Source: Streptomyces deccanensis | GTDB lineage: Bacteria; Actinomycetota; Actinomycetes; Streptomycetales; Streptomycetaceae | Direction of reading: 5' to 3' | Assembly: GCF_022385335.1 (NCBI RefSeq) | Contig: NZ_CP092431.1 | Coordinates: forward strand, 7,502,001 to 7,566,000 | Length of the DNA: 64,000 bases | Part shown: positions 33,396 to 41,211 of the stretch, one piece after another | Numbering within the stretch: position 1 is the first letter of the stretch | Layout: each line of letters opens with the position of its first letter | Notes under the pieces: generated by a model | Databases searched by the model: none | What the model was told of the DNA's origin: nothing | What the model saw: the letters and a program-made list of their open reading frames with translations, nothing else | Translations under genes and position numbers: made by a program

Positions 33396-33689
33396 TCAGG
33401 AAGCCGGAGGCGGAGGCGTGGCGCCGCCGCCCGGAGGCGTGGGGCCGCCGCCGCCCGGAGGCGGCGGTGTGTGACCGTCGTCGTGGTGCGCGAGTCGGTC
33501 CATGGCGTGCTTCGCCCTGCCCGTGCCCGACTGGATCCTGTCGCTGTACTTGCCCTTGGTCTTCCTGTCGACCGTGTGCGCGGCCTTGTCGAGACCGTGC
33601 TGGATCTTGTCCTCGTGCTTCTGCGCGAGGTGCGAGATCTTGTCCTTGGCCGGGGAGAGTTTGGTTTTCACATTATCCAGCAGGCCCAT
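33396..33689 (-). CDS. Rv0909/MT0933-family antitoxin-like protein
   Basis: A 97-residue basic, helical protein. The first 70 residues (LLDNVKTKLSPAKDKISHLA; KIQHGLDKAAHTVDRKTKGKYSDRI) fit the MT0933-like antitoxin family, in which the second helix with DKxTxGKYxDKI is diagnostic. The last 25 residues are a Pro/Gly-rich tail. No obvious toxin partner (such as Rv0910-like SRPBCC) is adjacent, so it is an orphan and may not act as an antitoxin. In streptomycetes such proteins are often abundant small proteins of unknown function. GGAAGGTGAATC precedes the ATG. Confidence 0.7.
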   Translation of the reverse strand: MGLLDNVKTKLSPAKDKISHLAQKHEDKIQHGLDKAAHTVDRKTKGKYSDRIQSGTGRAKHAMDRLAHHDDGHTPPPPGGGGPTPPGGGATPPPPAS

Positions 33690-33713
33690 GATTCACCTTC
33701 CCGCGAGGGGTGG

Positions 33714-34001
33714 TCACTTGCGGGCGTTCTCACTGGACTCGTTGTCCGCCGCCTGATCGGCCGTCTGCTGCTTCGGGATCTCCACGTCGTCCGCCGCGTC
33801 GACGGCCTCCGCCGCCGGCTCGGCCGCGTCGCCCTTCGCCTCGGCCTCGGACGTGCTCCCGGCCTCCGGCTGGGCGGGCTCGGTGGTTCCCTTCGCCTCG
33901 TCCGGCTTCTCCGCCTCCGTCTCGGCGACCGGCTGGGGCGCCGTCACGGCGGCCTCGTCCGCGTCCTTCGCCTTACGACGGAACAGTGAGAAAACGCCCA
34001 T
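33714..34001 (-). CDS. Small acidic, disordered hypothetical protein
   Basis: A 95-residue protein that begins MGVFSLFRRKAKDAD and then becomes Glu/Ala/Pro-rich and probably disordered to the end. No domain is recognisable. The start at 34001 is supported by GAGG about 7 bases upstream; a longer upstream reading frame was not used. It lies 24 bases upstream of the antitoxin-like gene on the same strand, so the two probably form a small operon. Confidence 0.6.
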   Translation of the reverse strand: MGVFSLFRRKAKDADEAAVTAPQPVAETEAEKPDEAKGTTEPAQPEAGSTSEAEAKGDAAEPAAEAVDAADDVEIPKQQTADQAADNESSENARK

Positions 34002-34170
34002 ATCAACCTCAATGCTAATCATGCGGGTTAATTCCCGCCCTCTCCCGGAGCGTCCGATTGCGTCATCCGGGTCACCGGTACTCGAAACCGGCGCTGCGAA
34101 CACGCAACACGCAACGACCCCGGCTCCCCCGCGTCACGTAGCTCGTTCGAGATCGGGCCCCGACATTTGC

Positions 34171-34176
34171 GAGACT
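34171..34176 (+). promoter_or_regulatory. Possible ten-box 6 nt before the miaA start
   Basis: GAGACT followed by six bases and the GTG at 34183. It matches TANNNT at only two of three key positions but keeps the leaderless spacing. Confidence 0.25.
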
Positions 34177-34182
34177 GGGTCG

Positions 34183-35121
34183 GTGAGTAACGCAGTTCCC
34201 CCTCCACGGGTCATCGCCGTCGTCGGACCGACCGCGGCCGGAAAGTCCGATCTGGGTGTCTTTCTGGCGCAGCGCCTGGGAGGCGAGGTCGTCAACGCCG
34301 ACTCCATGCAGCTCTACCGGGGGATGGACATCGGCACCGCCAAGCTGACCCCCGAGGAGCGCCACGGAGTCCCGCACCACCTCCTGGACATCTGGGACGT
34401 CACGGCCGCCGCCAGCGTCGCCGAGTACCAGCGGCTCGCCCGCGCCCGCATCGACGCCCTGCTCGCCGACGGCCGCTGGCCGATCCTGGTGGGCGGCTCG
34501 GGCCTGTACGTCCGGGGGGCCGTCGACAACCTGGAGTTCCCCGGGACCGACCCCGAGATCCGCGCCCGGCTGGAGGAGGAGCTGACCCTGCGCGGCTCCG
34601 GCGCGCTGCACGCCCGGCTCGCCGCCGCCGACCCCGAGGCCGCCCACGCGATCCTGCCCAGCAACGGCCGCCGCATCGTCCGCGCCCTCGAAGTGATCGA
34701 GATCACCGGAAAGCCGTTCACGGCGAACCTGCCGGGCCATGACGCGGTCTACGACACCGTCCAGATCGGCGTCGACGTGGCACGGCCCGAACTCGACGAG
34801 CGCATCGCCCGCCGCGTCGACCGCATGTGGGACGCCGGACTGGTCGAAGAAGTGCGCGCACTGGAGGCGCAGGGGTTGCGCGAGGGGCGTACGGCGTCGC
34901 GTGCGCTCGGCTACCAGCAGGTCCTCGCGGCGCTCGCCGGGCAGTGCACGATGGACGAGGCGCGGGCCGAGACCGTGCGTGCCACCAAGCGCTTCGCGCG
35001 CCGTCAGGATTCATGGTTCAGGCGGGACCCACGGGTGCATTGGCTCAAGGGGGGGCTCGCCGACCTGACGGAACTCCCGCAGCTCGCACTGGCGTTGATC
35101 GAACGACCGGTCACAGCCTGA
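34183..35121 (+). CDS. miaA: tRNA dimethylallyltransferase MiaA
   Basis: A 312-residue enzyme that transfers the dimethylallyl group to A37 of tRNAs, giving i6A, the substrate of MiaB. The P-loop is VVGPTAAGKSDLG near residue 11-22, followed by the conserved NADSMQLYRGMDIGTAKLT and HHLLDIWD. The middle carries LVGGSGLYVR and the tRNA-binding end has RRQDSWFRRDPR. The start GTG was chosen because homology begins right after it and a leaderless-type box precedes it. The coding region upstream in the same frame overlaps the intergenic region and is not supported. The gene is followed by a small membrane protein and then dapF. Confidence 0.95.
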   Translation: MSNAVPPPRVIAVVGPTAAGKSDLGVFLAQRLGGEVVNADSMQLYRGMDIGTAKLTPEERHGVPHHLLDIWDVTAAASVAEYQRLARARIDALLADGRWPILVGGSGLYVRGAVDNLEFPGTDPEIRARLEEELTLRGSGALHARLAAADPEAAHAILPSNGRRIVRALEVIEITGKPFTANLPGHDAVYDTVQIGVDVARPELDERIARRVDRMWDAGLVEEVRALEAQGLREGRTASRALGYQQVLAALAGQCTMDEARAETVRATKRFARRQDSWFRRDPRVHWLKGGLADLTELPQLALALIERPVTA

Positions 35122-35229
35122 TCACGTCATGGCATCGGGTCGCCCCGCCGGTCATCCGGGCTCGCGGGGGCGTGCCATCATCGAGCTTCGATCGACCAAG
35201 TGGAGTCCGAGTTGGGAGGGCGCGTGGCG

Positions 35230-35754
35230 ATGGAGGCCGGCCCTCGCGACACCGCACAAAGCACGGAGCAGGGCACCGCGGAGGACGTGGACCAGCTGGT
35301 TACCGAGGGGTACGCACTGGATTCCGAAGGTGATCCGCTGAGCCCGGACGGCCCGGAGGACCAGACCCCCGACGGCGTCAGCGACGACGGACCGGAACCG
35401 GACGAGATGACCGGGCCGGAGGTCGAGGTCGAGCTGCGCCCCCAGCGCAGGCTGCGGCTCTGGCAGCTCGCCCCGATCGTGGGCCTCGGCGCGGTCGGCT
35501 CCCTGATGTTCGCCTTCCCGCTCGCCTTCGAGTTCGGCGACGGCGGCGCCGTGGTCGCCATGCTCGGTCTGCTGATCTGCGCGACCGCGGCCGGCTGGGG
35601 CATGATGGCCGCCCGCCGCGTCGGTTACACGTGGCCCGGCCTACCCGCCCGCGGCTCAGGCCGCCGTCCGGACTGGCGCATCGTCCTCGCCTACGCCCTG
35701 GTCGTCGCCGCGGTCGCCTTCCTGGCCGTCTGGCGAGTGGCACGGCTCCGCTAG
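35230..35754 (+). CDS. Three-helix membrane protein, hypothetical
   Basis: A 174-residue protein with an acidic, probably cytoplasmic N-terminal half (about 1-75) and three transmembrane helices (APIVGLGAVGSLMFAFPLAF; VVAMLGLLICATAAGWGMM; IVLAYALVVAAVAFLAV). It is conserved between miaA and dapF in streptomycetes but I know no function. The ATG at 35230 is preferred because GGGAGGG ends 9 bases upstream; GTG codons at 35200 and 35224 are alternatives in the same frame. Confidence 0.65.
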   Translation: MEAGPRDTAQSTEQGTAEDVDQLVTEGYALDSEGDPLSPDGPEDQTPDGVSDDGPEPDEMTGPEVEVELRPQRRLRLWQLAPIVGLGAVGSLMFAFPLAFEFGDGGAVVAMLGLLICATAAGWGMMAARRVGYTWPGLPARGSGRRPDWRIVLAYALVVAAVAFLAVWRVARLR

Positions 35755-35769
35755 AGCGCCGCGTCTGGA

Positions 35770-35850
35770 GCGCCCCGTGAGGGGCGCGGGGCTGTGTCGA
35801 TATGCGGCTCCGCCGCGTGGGCGCGACCAGCCACGACCCACCCGCGCGGA
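35770..35850 (+). repeat. Streptomyces-type dispersed intergenic repeat, copy B
   Basis: The segment begins with the hairpin CGCCCC-GTGA-GGGGCG (35771-35786) and continues with GCGGGGCTGTGTCGATATGC and GCGCGACCAGCCACGAC. This is a familiar dispersed element of Streptomyces intergenic regions. It probably also acts as terminator for the gene before it. Confidence 0.55.
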
Positions 35851-35899
35851 CCCTCCAAACCGCAAGCCCTCCCACGGCTCACCCAGCGGAGCGCTCCCG

Positions 35900-35905
35900 T
35901 ACGAT
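35900..35905 (+). promoter_or_regulatory. TANNNT box 6 nt before the dapF start
   Basis: TACGAT, then CGAGGA, then ATG at 35912. GAGGA is too close to the start to be a standard ribosome binding site, so a leaderless transcript is likely. Confidence 0.45.
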
Positions 35906-35911
35906 CGAGGA

Positions 35912-36781
35912 ATGAGCACGCGGATCGCCTTCCTCAAGGGGCACGGGACCGAGAACGACTTCGTGATCGTCCCGGACCCCGAGAACGCCATCGACCTCCC
36001 CCCGGCCGCCGTCGCCGCCCTGTGCGACCGCCGCGCGGGCATCGGTGGTGACGGAGTGCTCCACGTCGTCCGTTCGGCCGCCCACCCCGAGGCGAAGGCG
36101 CTGGCCGCCGAGGCGGAGTGGTTCATGGACTACCGCAACGGCGACGGCTCGATCGCCGAGATGTGCGGAAACGGCGTGCGGGTCTTCGCGCGCTACCTCC
36201 TGCACGCCGGGCACGTCACCGCGGGCGACCTCGCCGTCGCCACGCGCGGGGGCGTGAAGAAGGTCCACATCGACAAGGACGGTGACGTCACCGTCGGCAT
36301 GGGCGCCGCCCGGCTCCCCGAGGGTGTCGTGACGGTGAGCGTCGGCGAGCACAGCTGGCCCGCGCGCAACGTGAACATGGGCAACCCGCACGCGGTGGCG
36401 TTCGTCGACGACCTCGCGGACGCCGGTGATCTCCTCTCCGCGCCCCCCTTCAGCCCCGCCTCCGCCTACCCGCAGGGCGTCAACGTCGAGTTCGTGGTCG
36501 ACCGGGGCCCCCGTCACGTGGCGATGCGCGTCCACGAGCGCGGCTCCGGCGAGACCCGCTCCTGCGGCACCGGCGCGTGCGCCGTCGCCGTGGCCACCGC
36601 CCGGCGCGACGGCGCCGACCCGGCGGTCACCGGCGCCCCGGCGACCTACACCGTCGACGTGCCCGGCGGCACGCTGGTCATCACCGAACGACCCGACGGC
36701 GAGATCGAGATGACCGGCCCCGCGGTGATCGTCGCCGAGGGCGAGATCGACGCCAAGTGGCTGGAAAACGCGGTGCGTTGA
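35912..36781 (+). CDS. dapF: Diaminopimelate epimerase DapF
   Basis: A 289-residue enzyme that converts LL- to meso-diaminopimelate in lysine synthesis. Key parts are present: FLKGHGTENDFV, the first active Cys in MCGNGVRVFARYL, NMGNPHAVAFVDD, and the second active Cys in TRSCGTGACAVA. Streptomyces peptidoglycan uses LL-diaminopimelate, so this epimerase mainly serves lysine formation; that is genus knowledge. The ATG is well supported by homology from the second residue on. It is followed by a 297-base gap before rshA. Confidence 0.95.
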   Translation: MSTRIAFLKGHGTENDFVIVPDPENAIDLPPAAVAALCDRRAGIGGDGVLHVVRSAAHPEAKALAAEAEWFMDYRNGDGSIAEMCGNGVRVFARYLLHAGHVTAGDLAVATRGGVKKVHIDKDGDVTVGMGAARLPEGVVTVSVGEHSWPARNVNMGNPHAVAFVDDLADAGDLLSAPPFSPASAYPQGVNVEFVVDRGPRHVAMRVHERGSGETRSCGTGACAVAVATARRDGADPAVTGAPATYTVDVPGGTLVITERPDGEIEMTGPAVIVAEGEIDAKWLENAVR

Positions 36782-37078
36782 GGTGTGATAGGGCTTCAGA
36801 TCAAGGCATCCGTGGCGCGGACGTCGTAGAGATCCAAGACCACTGCGTGCTCAGGGGTATGAATCCATGGCGCCCCCAAGTGGGGTGGCCAAAAACCGTA
36901 AACCTCGGAACCTTCGCTCGAATGGGTGATCCGTTTCACGCTCGGCGAGAGGCGGTCGGACGGGCGTGATGGGCTCGGTAGCATCAAGCACCGGCACGGA
37001 CGGGGGAACGACACGATCCCATGAGCCGCCGCACGCCCTGGGGCACCCGTCCGCCGGTCCACGCAGCCGGAGGTGCCC

Positions 37079-39253
37079 ATGAGCGCGGAGGCCACGAACC
37101 CCGCCGTATCGCCCGCCCCTGCGCCGCCACCAGCGCACCGCAGGAAGGGCCGACCTCGTATCGACCTGCGCCGTCTGGGCCGCGCCGCACTCCTGGGCCC
37201 GACGACCCGCGACCGGTTGCCCGACGCGATCAGCCATGTCGCCGAGGCGCACCGCGCCCACCATCCCGACGCCGACCTGGAGCCGTTGCGCCGGGCGTAC
37301 GTCCTCGCCGAGTCCTCGCACCGCGGTCAGATGCGCAAGAGCGGTGAGCCGTACATCACCCACCCGCTCGCCGTGACGCTGATCCTCGCCGAACTCGGCG
37401 CGGAGACCACGACCCTGACGGCCTCTCTGCTCCACGACACGGTCGAGGACACCGATGTGACCCTCGATCAGGTGCGCGAGGAGTTCGGCGAGGAGGTGTG
37501 CTTCATCGTCGACGGCGTCACCAAGCTGGAGAAGGTCGACTACGGCGCCGCCGCCGAACCCGAGACCTTCCGCAAGATGCTCGTCGCCACCGGCAACGAC
37601 GTCCGCGTGATGTCCATCAAACTCGCCGACCGGCTGCACAACATGCGCACCCTCGGCGTCATGCGTCCCGAGAAGCAGGAACGCATCGCCAAGGTCACCC
37701 GGGACGTCCTGATCCCGCTCGCCGAACGACTCGGCGTGCAGGCGCTCAAGACGGAGCTGGAGGACCTCGTCTTCGCGATCCTGCACCCCGAGGAGTACGC
37801 CCACACCCGCGAACTCATCGCGGACAACGCCGCACAGGACACCGACCCGCTCGCCGAGATCGCCGACGAGGTGCGCGGCGTCCTGCGCGAGGCGGGCATC
37901 CAGGCCGAAGTCCTCATCAGGCCACGTCACTTCGTCTCCCTGCACCGCGTCTCCCGCAAACGCGGACGGCTGCGCGGCACCGACTTCGGCCGGATCCTGG
38001 TCCTCGTCGGCGAGGACGCCGACTGCTACGCCGTCCTCGGCGAGCTGCACACCTGCCTCACGCCCGTGGTCTCGGAGTTCAAGGACTTCATCGCCGTACC
38101 GAAGTTCAACCTGTACCAGTCGCTGCACACCGCCGTCGCGCGCGGTGACGGCCAGGTCGCCGAAGTCCTCATCCGCACCCACCGGATGCACAAGGCCGCC
38201 GAGGCCGGCGTGGTCGCGCTCGGCAACCCGTACGCCACTCCCGCGGAGGAGCAGCCCGACGGACGCCGGACCGACGGCGAGGGCGAGCGCATCGACCCCA
38301 CACGCCCCGGCTGGCTCTCCCGGCTCCTCGACTGGCAGGAGGCGGCCCCGGACGCCGACATGTTCTGGTCGACCCTCCGCGAGGACCTCGCCCAGGACCG
38401 CGAGATCACCGTGTTCCGGCCCGACGGGGGCACGTTGGGGCTCCCCGAGGGCGCGAGTTGCGTGGACGCGGCGTACGCGCAGTACGGCGAGGACGCCCAC
38501 GCCTGTATCGGCGCCCGCGTCAACGGCCGACTGGCGACGCTCAGCACGGTCCTCAAGGACGGCGACACCGTCCAGCTCCTGATGGGCCAGGACGCGGCCT
38601 CCGAGCCCTCCAGAGAGTGGCTGGAGCACGCCCACACGCCCGCCGCGCGCATCGCCATCCAGCGCTGGCTCGCCACCCACCCGTCACCCGCCGCCGACGC
38701 CCAGGACGAGCGCGACGGCGGTCCCAAGGACGAGACGCCCACCCTCCGCCCCGCACTCGACGAGCCTGCCGCCGAACCCGACACCGTGGGTGCCGCCGGC
38801 GCCGTGGTCGTCGTCGACAGGCCCGAGGCGACCGTCCGGCTCGCCGGCTGCTGCACGCCCGTACCGCCCGACGAGGTCACCGGTTTCGCCGTGCGCGGGG
38901 GAGTGGTGACCGTGCACCGCGTCGAATGCGCCGCCGTCACACGGATGAAGGGGCTGGGGCGCCCGGAGATCGACGTGCGCTGGGGCGACACCACCGAGTT
39001 CCGGGTCACCCTCGTCGCCGAGTCCTTCCAGCGCCCCCACCTGCTGGCCGACCTCACCGAGGCCATCGCCCTCGAAGGCGTCGACATCGTCACCGCCACC
39101 GTCGAACCCCCGACCCAGCAGCGCGTCCGCCACACCTACACCCTGCAACTCCCGGACGCCGCCCACCTCCCGGCCCTGATGCGCGCCATGCGGAACGTAC
39201 CGGGCGTGTACGACGTGGGCCGGGCCCAGCACCAGACGGTGGCCGCCCACTGA
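37079..39253 (+). CDS. rshA: RelA/SpoT homologue (RshA-type), probable (p)ppGpp hydrolase
   Basis: 724 residues. The N-terminal HD hydrolase domain is intact: SSHRGQMRKSGEPYITHPLA, the HD pair H119-D120 in LLHDTVEDTD, and KLADRLHNMRTLG. The synthetase domain (about 275-400) is recognisable (EFKDFIAVPKFNLYQSLHT; IRTHRMHKAAEAG) but degenerate. The motif normally E-x-FD-(L/V) reads TDFGRILVL, placing Gly304 at the Asp needed for synthesis, and PNGYQS has become FNLYQS. A TGS domain (ITVFRPDGGTLGLPEGAS) and a C-terminal ACT-like domain follow. Synteny matches S. coelicolor rshA, the second RSH gene of that species. The ATG at 37079 has GGAGGTG 4 bases upstream; the GTG at 37073 lies inside that site. 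Confidence 0.85.
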   Translation: MSAEATNPAVSPAPAPPPAHRRKGRPRIDLRRLGRAALLGPTTRDRLPDAISHVAEAHRAHHPDADLEPLRRAYVLAESSHRGQMRKSGEPYITHPLAVTLILAELGAETTTLTASLLHDTVEDTDVTLDQVREEFGEEVCFIVDGVTKLEKVDYGAAAEPETFRKMLVATGNDVRVMSIKLADRLHNMRTLGVMRPEKQERIAKVTRDVLIPLAERLGVQALKTELEDLVFAILHPEEYAHTRELIADNAAQDTDPLAEIADEVRGVLREAGIQAEVLIRPRHFVSLHRVSRKRGRLRGTDFGRILVLVGEDADCYAVLGELHTCLTPVVSEFKDFIAVPKFNLYQSLHTAVARGDGQVAEVLIRTHRMHKAAEAGVVALGNPYATPAEEQPDGRRTDGEGERIDPTRPGWLSRLLDWQEAAPDADMFWSTLREDLAQDREITVFRPDGGTLGLPEGASCVDAAYAQYGEDAHACIGARVNGRLATLSTVLKDGDTVQLLMGQDAASEPSREWLEHAHTPAARIAIQRWLATHPSPAADAQDERDGGPKDETPTLRPALDEPAAEPDTVGAAGAVVVVDRPEATVRLAGCCTPVPPDEVTGFAVRGGVVTVHRVECAAVTRMKGLGRPEIDVRWGDTTEFRVTLVAESFQRPHLLADLTEAIALEGVDIVTATVEPPTQQRVRHTYTLQLPDAAHLPALMRAMRNVPGVYDVGRAQHQTVAAH

Positions 39254-39285
39254 GAAGACCTGGGCGGGCGGGGGCGGCTCGAAGA

Positions 39286-39415
39286 ACGGGCGGTTCGACG
39301 GATGGGTGGCTCGGCTGACGGGCGGCCTCCGAAGGACGGGAGGTCTGCGGACGGGCGGTTCGACGGATGGGTGGCTCGGCTGACGGGCGGCCTCCGAAGG
39401 ACGGGAGGTCTGCGG
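39286..39415. repeat. 65-bp tandem duplication after rshA
   Basis: Two identical 65-base copies lie head to tail (39286-39350 and 39351-39415), then ACGGGCGG begins a third. The unit starts ACGGGCGGTTCGACGGATGG and contains shorter GACGGGCGG-type repeats. It fills the gap between rshA and the aminopeptidase gene. Confidence 0.95.
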
Positions 39416-39507
39416 ACGGGCGGCTCGGCGGACCGTCAGCCGCTCGTTCGGGTGGGCCCGCTGCGCGTCGGCGGCACCGGGCGGGGGCGCGCTGGTAGCG
39501 GTGGTCC

Positions 39508-40989
39508 ATGCCGCTCACCCCACGCCTCAGGAGCCGCCGCGTCCAGGCCGCGCTGCTCGCCTCCGCCGTCTCCGTCTGCCTGATCGCCGCTAGCGCCCCG
39601 TCCCCCGCCGTCCCCCTGGGCGTCGGCGACCGGCTCTTCCCGCACCTCGGCAACCCGGGGTACGACGTGCGGTCGTACGACCTCGACTTCACCTACCCCG
39701 GCAGCAACCGCGAGCCGCTCACCGCCGTGACCACCATCGACGCGCGGACGACCGCCCCACTGGAGCGGATCAACCTCGACTTCGCCCACGGCAAGGTCGA
39801 CTCCGTCCAGGTCGACGGGGCGCCCGCCGCCTTCACCGGCGCGGGGGAGGACCTGGTGATCACACCCCGGGTGCCGCTTCCCGAGGGAAGCCGGACGCGT
39901 ATCACCGTGCGGCACACCAGTGACCCGGTCTACACCGGCGAGGTGGAGGGCGGCTGGGTACGGACCGCCGACGGACTCGCGATGGCCAACCAGGCGGACG
40001 CGGCGCACGTCGTGTTCCCCTGCAACGACCACCCCTCCGACAAGGCCATGTTCACCGTCCGCGTCACCGTCCCCGACGGCTACACGGCCGTCTCCAACGG
40101 CCTCGCCACCGGCACGGACCGCGCCGCCGGCACCACCACCTGGACGTACCGCACCCAGCACCCCATGGCCACCGAACTGGCCCAGATCTCCATCGGCCGC
40201 TCCGCCGTCGTGCATCGGACCGGACCGCACCGCCTGCCCGTACGCGACGTGGTCCCCGCCAAGGACCGCGCGAAGCTCGAACCGTGGCTCGCGAAGACCC
40301 CCGCCCAGATCGAGTGGATGGAGAAGAAGGTCGGCCGCTACCCGTTCGAGACGTACGGGGTGCTGATCGCCGAGGCGCAGACCGGGTTCGAGCTGGAGAC
40401 GCAGACGCTCTCGCTCTTCGAGAGGGCGCTGTTCGTCCGGCCCGAGTACCCCAAGTGGTACGTCGAGTCGATCATGGTCCACGAGCTGGCCCACCAGTGG
40501 TTCGGCAACAGCGTCAGCCCGCGCACCTGGTCCGACCTGTGGCTCAACGAAGGACACGCCACCTGGTACGAGGCCCTGTATGCCGAGGAGACCGCCGGCC
40601 GTTCGATGGCCGCGCGCATGAAGGCCGCCTACGGAGCATCCGACCGCTGGCGTGCCGCCGGAGGACCACCGGCGGCACCCAAGGAGCCCAAGAACGGCCA
40701 GAAGATCGGCATCTTCCGCGCGAACGTCTACGACGGCGCCGCCCTCTTCCTCTACGCCCTGCGCCAGGAGATCGGCGCCTCCGCCTTCGCCCTGCTGCAG
40801 CGGGCCTGGGTCACCGTCCACCGGGACGGTGTCGCGTCCACCGCCGACTTCCGGGACCTCGCCTCCCGGATCGCCGGACGCGACCTGGGCGACTTCTTCC
40901 ACGCCTGGCTGTACGAGCTGAGGACGCCGCCCATGCCTGGACACCCCGACTGGAAGTCGGCGCCGGTGGAGGCCGCGGCCCGGCGATGA
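39508..40989 (+). CDS. Secreted M1-family zinc aminopeptidase
   Basis: A 493-residue metallopeptidase. The N-terminus carries a signal sequence (RRVQAALLASAVSVCLIAAS). The M1 fold starts at YDVRSYDLDFTYP; the zinc site is HELAHQWFGN with the downstream Glu in WLNEGHATWYEAL. The exopeptidase motif GxMEN is altered: ETQTLSLFE stands near its position, as in the secreted actinobacterial M1 subgroup. It is shorter than PepN because it lacks the large C-terminal helical domain. It would trim peptides outside the cell. A TAGCGG box lies 6 bases before the ATG, and a 65-base tandem duplication lies upstream. Confidence 0.85.
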   Translation: MPLTPRLRSRRVQAALLASAVSVCLIAASAPSPAVPLGVGDRLFPHLGNPGYDVRSYDLDFTYPGSNREPLTAVTTIDARTTAPLERINLDFAHGKVDSVQVDGAPAAFTGAGEDLVITPRVPLPEGSRTRITVRHTSDPVYTGEVEGGWVRTADGLAMANQADAAHVVFPCNDHPSDKAMFTVRVTVPDGYTAVSNGLATGTDRAAGTTTWTYRTQHPMATELAQISIGRSAVVHRTGPHRLPVRDVVPAKDRAKLEPWLAKTPAQIEWMEKKVGRYPFETYGVLIAEAQTGFELETQTLSLFERALFVRPEYPKWYVESIMVHELAHQWFGNSVSPRTWSDLWLNEGHATWYEALYAEETAGRSMAARMKAAYGASDRWRAAGGPPAAPKEPKNGQKIGIFRANVYDGAALFLYALRQEIGASAFALLQRAWVTVHRDGVASTADFRDLASRIAGRDLGDFFHAWLYELRTPPMPGHPDWKSAPVEAAARR

Positions 40990-41211
40990 CCCGCCCCTCG
41001 CACGGGTGTGACCCCCGCGCGGACGGGAAATAACCCGGGTGACGAGACGGGGCGTGCCGTGCGACCATCATCGGGTCGACGACGGCAGGCCCCGGGAATC
41101 ACCGGGAAGCCCCGGACGTTGTCACCGGTGACGGGTCAAAATCCGTGACGAACGGATCGGGATCGTGAAGATCCGTCGCCCTTCGGTATCCCCAATCGAC
41201 GTAAGGACCCA

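Noticed and set aside
33396..34001. A toxin-antitoxin pair
   Set aside because: The antitoxin-like protein is adjacent only to a disordered acidic protein with no toxin features.
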